Positions 1-6,714 are shown, counted from the first letter of the stretch. The stretch: 9,843 nt of DNA from Myxococcales bacterium (GCA_020430865.1 JAGQIY010001237.1:1-9843); one strand, 5' to 3'. Numbers and translations: made by a program. The notes: generated from the letters alone by a model not told the origin.

Positions 1-470
1 CCTCCCCCCCGATAGGAGAGGCGAACGGGACGAAAGCTGTATGCCCAGAGCAACCCGAGGGCGCTCAGGGTCAGTGGAAACCACACGGAAACGTGCTTGA
101 GGAGAGCGACGCTGGCGCCGTAGATCAAGAGCACCGCGGCCATCAGGAGCGCCGCCCGACCCAGGCTGCGTCGCGACAACTTGCCCTGAGGAATGACTCG
201 GGAGCCGCCGGAGAACAGGTTGTACGACGTGTTCAGCCGATCGGCGTCGGCATCGGCGTAGTCGTTCGCGAACACGATGAAGAGCTGATCGATGACCCCG
301 AAGCCCAGGGCCAGACCCAGCGCTGCCAGATCGAAGCGCCGCTGATCGCCGTAGGCCAGCGCGCTGCCGAAAGCGATGGGCAAGGCGATATTGGCAGCGG
401 CGAGCGGGCGCGCTGCCTGGATCCAGGCGAAGATACTGGGCGCGGTGGGCGCTTGGCTGTCGGCAGACAT
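1..470 (-). CDS. UbiA/MenA-type membrane prenyltransferase, N-terminal part (cut by window start)
   Basis: The minus-strand frame from ATG at 470 stays open to the window edge and gives 156 residues with no stop. The clearest sign is the first aspartate-rich motif NDYADADAD (N69, D70, D73, D77), which in the UbiA superfamily binds Mg2+ and the polyprenyl diphosphate. It is followed by SGGSRVIPQG (87-96), and near the edge by WAYSFRPVRLSYRG (142-155), the loop these enzymes usually show as 'YS.PP.rlk.rG'. Hydrophobic helices lie at about 25-40, 48-68, 106-124 and 130-145. Such enzymes attach an isoprenoid chain to an acceptor in the inner membrane, for example dihydroxynaphthoate in menaquinone synthesis. 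The acceptor cannot be told from this fragment, and the second Asp-rich motif lies outside the window. No good Shine-Dalgarno precedes ATG 470. An in-frame GTG at 488 is an alternative start, with GGGAGG 16 bases upstream. Confidence 0.87.
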   Translation of the reverse strand, partial: MSADSQAPTAPSIFAWIQAARPLAAANIALPIAFGSALAYGDQRRFDLAALGLALGFGVIDQLFIVFANDYADADADRLNTSYNLFSGGSRVIPQGKLSRRSLGRAALLMAAVLLIYGASVALLKHVSVWFPLTLSALGLLWAYSFRPVRLSYRGG

Positions 471-610
471 CGAGGACTCGTGCGGCACTCTGCCATAGCT
501 TCTGCCTCCCGCCGTAGGGCGAGGACCAAACCTCGGACTTCCGGCTCGGGTTCTGCTGCCTGGGGCATCGGACTTGGCGGCGGGCGGTTGTCGCGTTACC
601 TCATGCCGTC
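471..610. promoter_or_regulatory. Divergent intergenic region with small inverted repeat
   Basis: These 140 bases separate the leftward prenyltransferase from the rightward ATPase operon, so promoters for both should lie here. I could not identify a convincing -35/-10 pair on either strand. The one structure I see is a short inverted repeat, CGAGG (520-524) and CCTCG (531-535) around the six-base spacer ACCAAA. With five paired bases in GC-rich DNA it could easily be chance. No ribosome-binding site is visible before GTG 611. Confidence 0.35.
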
Positions 611-1573
611 GTGATCACGCCGCTATCACCCGCTCGGGATCCTTTTGCTCATCGCTTGCAGCTCTTCACCGGGAAGGGTGGAGTCGGCAAGTCCACGCTG
701 GTCGCGGCGCTGGCCATCGAGGCGGCTCGCCGTGGTATGCGGCCGCTGGTGGTCGAGCTCGGGCACCGAGCGAGCATGGAAGCCGTGTTCGGGCAGGGCC
801 CAATCGGCTACGAGCCGCATGACCTCGGCCGCGGCGTGAGCGCCATGAACCTGGGTGTAGAGGGTGCCCTCGCGGACTACGTCGCCGACAACCTGCGCCT
901 CGGGGGCTTCGCGAAGCTGGTGCTGGACAACAAGGCGCTGAAGCGCTTCCTCTACGCCGCACCCGGCGTCGCCGAGGTCGTGACGCTGAGCAAGCTGAAA
1001 AGCCTCGTGGAAATGCGAAAGGCGGACGGGAAGCCCTGCTGGCACCCGATCTACGTCGACCTCGACGCCACGGGGCACGCGCTGATGCTGCTCGAGTTGC
1101 CCCGAGTGCTGGACGGCCTGGTCGGCGCTGGGCCGCTGCGCCGACTGCTGGCTAGCGTGAGCGACCTGCTGGCGGACAGTGATCGAGTGGTGCTCAACCT
1201 GGTCACGTTGCCGACGGAGCTACCAGTGCAGGAGACCCTGGAACTCTATGAGAACCTCGACCGTGAGCACCGGATCCAGCTCGGCCGGCTATACGTGAAC
1301 CAGGTGCCGAGCGAACCCCTGACGTACCAGGCACTCAGCGTGGTCGACGACCTCTCGGAGGCCGCGCTCCGCGCAGGTGATGTCGAACTCGGTGACGATA
1401 TCGCTCTGGGGCGGGCAGCCCTCAGGAGATTTGGCCGAGTGCGCGATCAGCTGAAACGGCTCGCGGCTCGCGTGCGTATCCCCGTCGTGGAGCTGCCGCG
1501 ACTCACCACCGGCGAAGTGAGCCTGCAGGAGCTCGAGCGCCTCGGCCGCATGGCCGCCGGGGAGGCAGCGTGA
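611..1573 (+). CDS. ArsA/Get3-family P-loop ATPase, first of an adjacent pair
   Basis: This is a 320-residue protein of the ArsA/Get3 (anion-transporting ATPase) branch of the SIMIBI P-loop NTPases. The deviant Walker A GKGGVGKST spans residues 21-29 and includes the signature lysine K22, which in Get3 dimers reaches into the partner's active site. The switch I position, usually STDPAH with catalytic Asp, reads VELGH, with E49 in place of the Asp. The switch II motif, usually DTAPTGH, reads DLDATGHAL (150-158), keeping Walker B D150. LYVNQVP late in the protein fits the adenine-contacting strand. There is one cysteine, so no Get3 CxxC zinc site, and no obvious Met-rich client-binding groove. 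The start is GTG; no Shine-Dalgarno is visible and no other usable start lies upstream in frame. The layout resembles the paired Get3-like proteins of mycobacteria (BagA/BagB, Rv3679-Rv3680), recalled from memory. Client or substrate is unknown. Confidence 0.9.
   Translation: MITPLSPARDPFAHRLQLFTGKGGVGKSTLVAALAIEAARRGMRPLVVELGHRASMEAVFGQGPIGYEPHDLGRGVSAMNLGVEGALADYVADNLRLGGFAKLVLDNKALKRFLYAAPGVAEVVTLSKLKSLVEMRKADGKPCWHPIYVDLDATGHALMLLELPRVLDGLVGAGPLRRLLASVSDLLADSDRVVLNLVTLPTELPVQETLELYENLDREHRIQLGRLYVNQVPSEPLTYQALSVVDDLSEAALRAGDVELGDDIALGRAALRRFGRVRDQLKRLAARVRIPVVELPRLTTGEVSLQELERLGRMAAGEAA
1561..1565 (+). promoter_or_regulatory. Shine-Dalgarno GGAGG deciding the start of the second ATPase
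   Basis: GGAGG lies inside the last codons of the upstream ATPase. It is 7 bases before ATG 1573 but only 4 before GTG 1570, so ATG 1573 is preferred. Stop and start overlap as TGATG, a typical arrangement for translational coupling. Confidence 0.7.
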
Positions 1574-2823
1574 TGAGCGACGAGCCGGAGCTGGGGGGTG
1601 AGGCGACTACCGCGAGCCGGCGGGCGAACTCCGAGCAGGATCATATCCAGGCAGAAAAGTTTCTGCGCGAGCACCAACTCATCGTTTGTGTGGGCCCCGG
1701 TGGTGTCGGCAAGACGAGTGTCGCCGCCACGCTGGCCTTGGAAGCGGCGCGTCGCGGCCGCCGGGCGCTGGTGCTCACGATCGATCCAGCGCGTCGGCTC
1801 GCGACGGCGCTGGGACTGGATGGACTGGACGACAGCGTACGGGCGGTGCCGACCGACGAGCTCCTGCGGTACGGCGCGCGCATCGAAGGTCGACTGGACG
1901 CGGCGATGCTCGAGACGCGAGCCTCCTACGACTCGTTGATCGAGCGCCTCAACGGTGCCGGTGAGTCGACCCGGCGCATCCTCGAGAACCGCGTCTACCA
2001 GGCCTTCTCGCGCACTCTGGCCCGCAGTCACGCCTACGTGGCGATGGAGCGCTTGTACGACGTGGTGAAGAGCGGTGAGTACGACCTGGTGGTGCTGGAT
2101 ACGCCACCGACGCGCAGTGCTCTCGACATCCTCGACGCGCCAGGGAGGCTCGCGCGTTTCCTCGACGACGAAGCGGTGCGCTGGTTCCTCAAGCCGCGCT
2201 TCGCTGGGGGAGCTCTGTCGCGCTTGTTGCCGACGGGCGGCGCTGCTGCGACGCGGATCCTAGGGATGCTGGCGAGCCGGCAGCTGGTCGAGGAGCTGGT
2301 CGGTTTCTTCTCGGTCCTGTGGCACCTCAAGGAGGGCTTTCAAGAGCGCGCCGAGGAGGTGCAGCGCATGCTGCGCGCGGACTCCACGGCGTTCTGCCTC
2401 GTTTGCTCGCCGTCTCGCACCAGCTTGTGGGACGCTGCGTACTTGCGTGATGGCTTGCTCGAACGAGGCGTGCCGCTCGGGGCAGTGATCTTCAACCGCG
2501 CCTACGTGCCGCGCGCCAGCGACCCGTCTCGCAAGGTCGGCTGGGCGACGCCACGGGATCCGGCACAGCGTCTAGGATCGATCGGCCTCGAGGGGCGTCG
2601 TGTGAGCGAGGCGATGCTGGTGCTGTTGCATGAGCTCGCGAAGCTGCGCCAGGACACTGCCGCGTGGAATCACGTGGCTCAGGCAGCGACGGATCGCTTC
2701 ACCGAGCGGCTGCCGAAGGACTGCCTGAACGTGCGTCTCCCCGAGCTGAGCGAGGACCCCCGTGATCTGATCGACTTGCTCCAGCTCTCCCGTGCGCTCT
2801 TCGACTGGGAGACCCGCGCTTGA
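1573..2823 (+). CDS. ArsA/Get3-family P-loop ATPase, second of an adjacent pair
   Basis: The protein has 416 residues counted from ATG 1573; GTG 1570, one codon earlier, is possible but badly spaced from the Shine-Dalgarno. A polar N-terminal tail of about 35 residues precedes the nucleotide-binding fold. Walker A reads GPGGVGKTS (41-49): the P-loop lysine K47 is kept, but the dimer signature lysine is replaced by P42. Switch I is canonical, TIDPAR with D71, and Walker B/switch II reads VLDTPPT with D176. Helical insert sequence lies at about 100-165. The strand AFCLVCSPSRTSL matches a Get3 core strand. The first base of the ATG is the last base of the preceding ATPase stop codon. Because the losses are complementary to those in the first ATPase, I infer that the two form a heterodimer with one competent site. 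Cytoplasmic; client unknown. Arsenite transport is unlikely, since no arsenic genes are near and no metal-binding cysteines are conserved. Confidence 0.9.
   Translation: MSDEPELGGEATTASRRANSEQDHIQAEKFLREHQLIVCVGPGGVGKTSVAATLALEAARRGRRALVLTIDPARRLATALGLDGLDDSVRAVPTDELLRYGARIEGRLDAAMLETRASYDSLIERLNGAGESTRRILENRVYQAFSRTLARSHAYVAMERLYDVVKSGEYDLVVLDTPPTRSALDILDAPGRLARFLDDEAVRWFLKPRFAGGALSRLLPTGGAAATRILGMLASRQLVEELVGFFSVLWHLKEGFQERAEEVQRMLRADSTAFCLVCSPSRTSLWDAAYLRDGLLERGVPLGAVIFNRAYVPRASDPSRKVGWATPRDPAQRLGSIGLEGRRVSEAMLVLLHELAKLRQDTAAWNHVAQAATDRFTERLPKDCLNVRLPELSEDPRDLIDLLQLSRALFDWETRA
2807..2811 (+). promoter_or_regulatory. Shine-Dalgarno GGGAG supporting a TTG start
   Basis: GGGAG lies 8 bases before TTG 2820, within the end of the second ATPase gene. 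The TTG overlaps that gene's TGA stop as TTGA. This placement, with the signal peptide that follows directly, supports the unusual TTG start. Confidence 0.55.
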
Positions 2824-3953
2824 GCGGAAGGCTGGGCACCGCGTTGTGGTTCGGCTCGGTTGCTCTGCTTGGGGCGCTCTGGAGTCCCGGCGCCAGCGCC
2901 CAGGACAGCCAGGTCACGGGGCCCCTGGCAGAGAGCTCCGAGTCGGAAGAGGCGGATCCTCTGGCCACTGCGCTCGCCGTGTTCCCTGGAGCGCTGGTGC
3001 ATGGCACTGGCCATTTCGTCGCCGGCAGGAGCCAGACCGGGCGCCGTTTGCTGCTGGCGGAGGGCATCGGACTGGGCATGGTGTTGCTCGGCGGAGGAAC
3101 GCTCGCGCTGACCGGCGCCGCCCGGGACTGGGTCGGACCCGCCGCGGCGGTGACCATCGCCGGAGCCGGCGTGTTCGGGATGTCCTTCATGGCCGACGTC
3201 TGGGGCGTGGCCATGCCCGGCAGCTGGCGTGGCAGCAGCGGCGGCAAGGCGTATTCCACCAGTCGCATCGGTGTCGCTCACGTCGCTGATCCTCAGTTCG
3301 ACTATGGGTGGTTCTTGACCACGGGCTTCGAGCGCTGGGTGGGGCCGGTCCGCGTCGCACCCAGCGCTTGGTTCGGTCTCGACTCCAGCAACGAGCGGCT
3401 GAGTCTGTCGGTGAAGCCGCGATTCCTCGGGGCAACGCCTGGGAGGCATGCTCCCGACGGCAGCTACCTCGACCTGGATCTCGGGTTGACCCGTCACGAC
3501 TATCCATCCGAAGGATTCGTCAACACCACCTTCGAGACCTCGGTGCTTGGCCGGCTGGACCTGCGACACTTCTCGCAGGATCTCCACGGTAGCTTCGTGG
3601 AGGCCGGCTCCGGGTGGGGACTGACTCGCACGGGGTACGACATCCGTGGCTTGGATGGCGAGCACATCGAGGCCGACTACACCGAGCTCTTGTTGTTTCA
3701 GCTGGGCTTCGGCGCGTATTTCCGTGGCGAGCGAGGGGAGTGGCGGGCCTACTACGATCACCGTCACGACGACTACGCCGCCGGCTTGCTGCTTCACGGC
3801 CTCGGCAGCGGTGTGGCTGGCCACTTCGGGCTGGACGTGGACTACTTCTTCAAGAGCCGGATGCTCGAGGATCGACTCGGTCTCGGCTTCGACGCCCAGG
3901 TCGGCTCGGCCTACGTGCTCGGGCTCTCATTGCTCTACCGGGAGGAAATGTGA
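2820..3953 (+). CDS. Exported protein, predicted outer-membrane beta-barrel, unknown function
   Basis: This 377-residue protein starts at TTG in a TTGA overlap with the upstream ATPase. Residues 1-27 form a signal peptide: R4, a hydrophobic core at 8-21, and cleavage after ASA (25-27). An acidic stretch follows at about 37-46. Then comes a PGALVHGTGHFVAGR segment (56-70), like the 'PG.Gh.yaGr' motif that often precedes membrane hairpins in bacterial envelope proteins. Two hydrophobic Gly/Ala-rich segments follow (about 77-100 and 105-125). From about 150 to the end the sequence alternates polar with aromatic or aliphatic residues in short strands broken by DG, NE, GE and GH turns, as in an outer-membrane barrel. 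The last strand, AYVLGLSLLYREEM, lacks the usual final aromatic residue. I do not recognise a named family. The mix of hydrophobic helices and barrel-like strands in one chain is odd. Operon position links it to the ATPase pair and the phosphoesterase. Confidence 0.75.
   Translation: MSGRLGTALWFGSVALLGALWSPGASAQDSQVTGPLAESSESEEADPLATALAVFPGALVHGTGHFVAGRSQTGRRLLLAEGIGLGMVLLGGGTLALTGAARDWVGPAAAVTIAGAGVFGMSFMADVWGVAMPGSWRGSSGGKAYSTSRIGVAHVADPQFDYGWFLTTGFERWVGPVRVAPSAWFGLDSSNERLSLSVKPRFLGATPGRHAPDGSYLDLDLGLTRHDYPSEGFVNTTFETSVLGRLDLRHFSQDLHGSFVEAGSGWGLTRTGYDIRGLDGEHIEADYTELLLFQLGFGAYFRGERGEWRAYYDHRHDDYAAGLLLHGLGSGVAGHFGLDVDYFFKSRMLEDRLGLGFDAQVGSAYVLGLSLLYREEM
3941..3945 (+). promoter_or_regulatory. 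Shine-Dalgarno GGAGG deciding the start of the phosphoesterase
   Basis: GGAGG is 7 bases before ATG 3953 and 4 before GTG 3950. The junction again reads TGATG, the same arrangement as between the two ATPase genes. It fixes the phosphoesterase start far inside a longer open frame that would otherwise begin at 3614. Confidence 0.65.
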
Positions 3954-5068
3954 TGGGCTGGCGTGGTGTGGTGGTCACACTGGGATTCTGTGGACTGCTG
4001 GTACAAGCTGCGTGCAGTACGCGCCCCGCCGAGGAGCGCGCCGAGCGCGATCTCGAGGTCGGGCACGCAGCGGCGCGAGGGCTTCGCGTCGACGTGGACG
4101 ACGGCCTCGCGGTGGTTTCGGGTATCGGCCAGGACGAGGACGGCAACTGGCAGCTGAAGCTGTGGAGCAGCGCGCCGACGCAGCGATTCACGCTCAGACG
4201 CACCGACGCCGCCTCGACCAGTTGGCGCATGACGCTCTCGAACGTGATGCGCGAGTCGGAGCTCCGGGTAGTCGAGGGCGAAGCCGAGATCACGCGGTCG
4301 GATGGCAGCCATCCGACCCAGCAGGTGTATCAGCTCGAGCTACGGACTCCCGAGGTGCGCTTCGAGCTGATGGCTCCCGAGGCGCGACAGCGGGGACCCT
4401 TCAGCTTCGCGCTGCTCAGCGATGTGCAGGAGGCCATCGATCGCGTGCAGGACATCTTTGGACGCATCAACCAGGAACCCGTGGCTTTCATGCTCGGAGC
4501 GGGTGATCTGACTCAGCGAGGTACCGACGAGCAGCTCAGCCGCTACAAGCGTGAGCTCGAGCGGCTCGAGGTTCCTTACTACACGACGCTGGGCAACCAC
4601 GAGCTCGGGCAGTCACCGACGCTCTGGCATGACTACTTCGGTCGAGCGAGCTTCCACTTCGACTTCCGTGGGGCAGCGTTCAGTCTGGTCGACAGCGGAA
4701 GCGCGACCGTCGACCCTCTGATCTACGATCGGCTGGATGGCTGGCTCGGGGAGCACGGTTCCGACGTCCACATCGTGGCGATGCACATCCCGCCGCTCGA
4801 CCCGATCGGAGTGCGGAATGGAGCGTTCAGCAGCCGCAACGAGGCAGCCAAGCTCCTCGGTCGGCTGGCGCGGGGTCACGTCGACCTCACGCTCTACGGT
4901 CACATCCACTCCTATTATGACTTCGAGAACGGCGGGATCCCGGCGTACATCTCGGGTGGCGGCGGAGCGATCCCCGAGCGCTTCGACGACATCGGTCGCC
5001 ACTTCCTGGTGATCGACGTCGATCCCGACAGTGGGATCCGCGACGTGCGCACGGTGCGCGTCGACTAG
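3953..5068 (+). CDS. Lipoprotein calcineurin-like metallophosphoesterase
   Basis: The protein has 371 residues. It begins with a lipoprotein signal peptide whose likely lipidated cysteine is C21 (LLVQAAC; Gln at -3 is atypical), so it should be membrane-anchored outside the cytoplasm. Residues about 40-150 form a beta-rich N-terminal domain I do not recognise. The catalytic domain has the metal-binding motif series of calcineurin-like phosphoesterases in order: SDVQ (D157, with Gln159 where the classic DxH has His), GAGD (D185), GNHE (N215, H216), MHIPP (H278) and GHIH (H317, H319). These bind a dinuclear metal centre that hydrolyses phosphomonoesters or diesters. The substrate cannot be read from the sequence. 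The start was chosen at ATG 3953 because of the GGAGG site and because the signal peptide follows directly. It is the last gene of the ATPase operon. Its TAG stop overlaps the stop of the convergent beta-helix gene. Confidence 0.88.
   Translation: MGWRGVVVTLGFCGLLVQAACSTRPAEERAERDLEVGHAAARGLRVDVDDGLAVVSGIGQDEDGNWQLKLWSSAPTQRFTLRRTDAASTSWRMTLSNVMRESELRVVEGEAEITRSDGSHPTQQVYQLELRTPEVRFELMAPEARQRGPFSFALLSDVQEAIDRVQDIFGRINQEPVAFMLGAGDLTQRGTDEQLSRYKRELERLEVPYYTTLGNHELGQSPTLWHDYFGRASFHFDFRGAAFSLVDSGSATVDPLIYDRLDGWLGEHGSDVHIVAMHIPPLDPIGVRNGAFSSRNEAAKLLGRLARGHVDLTLYGHIHSYYDFENGGIPAYISGGGGAIPERFDDIGRHFLVIDVDPDSGIRDVRTVRVD
5041..5063. other. Hairpin at the convergent gene junction, possible weak terminator
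   Basis: CGACG (5041-5045) pairs with CGTCG (5059-5063). CGC (5048-5050) pairs with GCG (5056-5058), leaving a two-base bulge (TG) and the five-base loop ACGGT. It lies in the last codons of the phosphoesterase gene, just before the shared CTAG stops. No T-run follows on either strand, so this is not a standard intrinsic terminator, and it may simply reflect codon content. Confidence 0.3.
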
Positions 5069-6714
5069 CCGTTAGAGCGCTGACGAGCAGCCCGGCGCCG
5101 CCGCCAGCCCGCCGCGAGTGCCAACCCCAGCGCCAGGTAGAGCGAGCTCCTCGAACCAGCGCCGCGCGGAACCGAGCAGGCACAGCCTGAGTCGTCGTCG
5201 CCCGCGCTGCTGGTGCCGGCAGAGCCCCCGGTCGCTCCGCTCGCGTTCGAGCCGCCGCTGCTGGGCGAGGCGCCGGAGCCACCGCCATTGGCGCTCCCGT
5301 TGCCGCTTCCACCCGAGCCCCCGTTGCTCCCGCCGCTGCCAGCGGCGCCGCCCTGCTTGAAGCCAGGTCCGACAGGCCAACCGGGGTTGCCGCTGGCGTC
5401 GTAGGCGTAGGCGCCGACGTCGACGCTGGATGCCGCTCGAGCCGTGCCGTTGAAGTCGTCGGGCAGGGTGTGCGCGGAGTCCCCCGCGCCGATCAGTCTC
5501 GAGCCCACAGCCGGGAAGACATCGTCCTTCGCCGCGTCCACGAAGTCCGTGGCGCGCGCTCCGCTGCCGTCGAAGCCACTGCTGCCTCCGGTGAAGTTGC
5601 CCGTCCCGACGTTGCCGCTGATGCTCGCCTGGGAGGTGTCGCCGCTCAGGCGGATGGCGTAGCCCCCGCTGGAGTAGAGCGCGTTGTTCGCGATCAGCAC
5701 CGGCGCTGCGATGTCGTTGGTACGGATGGCGTCGTTGGCGACCACGATGGTGTTGTGGAGGATGGTCAGGTTGCCCGGGGTCGCGCCCTGGTGCACCTGA
5801 TCGTGGATGCCGTTCGACGCGGCTCCAAGGATCAAGTTGTTGACGATCACGGCGTCGGACGCGGCCTGGATGCCGTGGTCGCCGCAGTTCCACATGGCGT
5901 TGCCCTCGATCGTGTTCACGGCTTTCCCCTGGGTGCCGTAGACGATGATGCAGGGGTAGCCCGTGTCGTGGATCACGTTGTCCTTGATCAGGTTTCCGTA
6001 GCTGCCCTGCTTGACCTCTATCCCGTCACCCTGGGACACACCTTCCTTGGTGTCATGGATGTAGTTGCCCTCGATCACGCTGTCGAACATCACGCACTTG
6101 GCGTCGTTGCAGCCGAGATAGAAGCCCTCGCCCGTGCCGCCGGTGTGATGGACGTGGTTGTGGAGGAAGCGCAGGCCCTCGTAGCTGGAGCCCTCGAAGT
6201 TGGCGCTGATCGCCACCTCCGGCGTGTCGTGGACGTGGCAGTCCTCGATGGTGATGAAGTCCGAGTCCTGGATGCGGATCCCGTGCCCACCTCCGGTCAC
6301 CTCCAGTCCGCGCAGCGTGAGGTAGCTCGAACTCTCGATATTGATCACGTTCTGGCTGGGATCGTGGGTGAGGACCGGGGTCTCACCGTCCTTTGCCCGG
6401 ATCACGATCGGCATCGCGGCCGTGCCGTTGAGAGTAATTGCTAGGCGGAAATCAAGGTCGTAGGTTCCTGCTCGCAGCACGAGCTCATCGCCAGGGGTGA
6501 GGCCGTTCAGGGCGGCGCGAAGGTCGTCGCTGGGCCCGATCTCCGAGCTGGCCGCGCGAGCTTGGCCTGGCACGGCAAGCATCAGCGGTCCCAAGCAGAG
6601 CAGGCCGAGGCCGAGCGCCGTGGAGTGGAGCCGCCTGCGACCCGGAAAGCGCTGAAGCCTGGGCGAACTCGAACCTGGGTCCTGGACTTCGCGCTCGATG
6701 GGAGTTTCCCGCAT
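5065..6714 (-). CDS. Secreted right-handed parallel beta-helix protein with MYXO-CTERM tail
   Basis: The protein has 549 residues from ATG 6714. The open frame continues upstream to 7014, but that part is arginine-rich, out of character, and overlaps rnd, so I reject it. Residues 1-54 are a long signal peptide: a 28-residue n-region ending GRRR, a hydrophobic core at 32-48, and cleavage after ARA. Residues about 58-95 (GDELVLRAGTY, then PIVIRAKDGETP) match the opening of PL6/chondroitinase-B-like beta-helices. Many coils follow with the pattern of I.gN.I.d (GNYIHDT, DNVIHDTGY, NNLIL, HNTIVV). GDGIEVKQGS is a conserved-looking core. A Gly/Ser/Asn linker fills 455-510. The tail has C511 and C513 (CACS), a hydrophobic stretch at about 524-537 and RRRR, as in MYXO-CTERM surface proteins processed by a myxosortase. 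It may bind or cleave polysaccharide, but no catalytic residues can be assigned. Confidence 0.88.
   Translation of the reverse strand: MRETPIEREVQDPGSSSPRLQRFPGRRRLHSTALGLGLLCLGPLMLAVPGQARAASSEIGPSDDLRAALNGLTPGDELVLRAGTYDLDFRLAITLNGTAAMPIVIRAKDGETPVLTHDPSQNVINIESSSYLTLRGLEVTGGGHGIRIQDSDFITIEDCHVHDTPEVAISANFEGSSYEGLRFLHNHVHHTGGTGEGFYLGCNDAKCVMFDSVIEGNYIHDTKEGVSQGDGIEVKQGSYGNLIKDNVIHDTGYPCIIVYGTQGKAVNTIEGNAMWNCGDHGIQAASDAVIVNNLILGAASNGIHDQVHQGATPGNLTILHNTIVVANDAIRTNDIAAPVLIANNALYSSGGYAIRLSGDTSQASISGNVGTGNFTGGSSGFDGSGARATDFVDAAKDDVFPAVGSRLIGAGDSAHTLPDDFNGTARAASSVDVGAYAYDASGNPGWPVGPGFKQGGAAGSGGSNGGSGGSGNGSANGGGSGASPSSGGSNASGATGGSAGTSSAGDDDSGCACSVPRGAGSRSSLYLALGLALAAGWRRRRAARQRSNG
5185..5352 (-). 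repeat. Low-complexity Gly/Ser/Asn linker coding repeat
   Basis: On the minus strand this stretch encodes residues 455-510 of the beta-helix protein, almost only Gly, Ser, Asn and Ala in imperfect GGSGG-type units, ending GDDDSG. It separates the folded domain from the sorting tail. Such GC-rich repeats often vary in length between strains. Confidence 0.75.

Noticed and set aside
93..614. Plus-strand open frame of about 170 codons at the left end
   Set aside because: It lies antisense to the prenyltransferase, whose frame has a clear Asp-rich motif and membrane helices. This frame is polar and low in family character.
2389..2403. CLVC in the second ATPase as a Get3-type CxxC zinc motif
   Set aside because: The context AFCLVCSPSRTSL matches a core beta strand of Get3-type proteins (VCVC followed by Pro/Ser residues), not the exposed dimer-interface CxxC. 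The partner protein has no matching pair.
611..2823. Arsenite efflux system
   Set aside because: ArsA-family resemblance alone is not enough. There is no arsB, arsR, arsC or arsD nearby, and the metal-binding cysteines of true ArsA are absent.
3614..3952. N-terminal extension of the phosphoesterase inside the barrel gene
   Set aside because: The extension overlaps the barrel gene in another frame. ATG 3953 has a well-spaced GGAGG and is followed directly by a lipoprotein signal.
5011..5024. Perfect palindrome GATCGACGTCGATC as an operator
   Set aside because: It lies within phosphoesterase coding sequence, in a run of VIDVDP codons rich in GTC/GAC/GAT. It is far from any promoter and explained by codon content.
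5470..6444. Long plus-strand open frame antisense to the beta-helix gene
   Set aside because: It is rich in Val, Asp, Ala and His with no domain pattern, as expected for the reverse of a GC-rich beta-helix gene. The opposite strand has a signal peptide, repeats and sorting tail.
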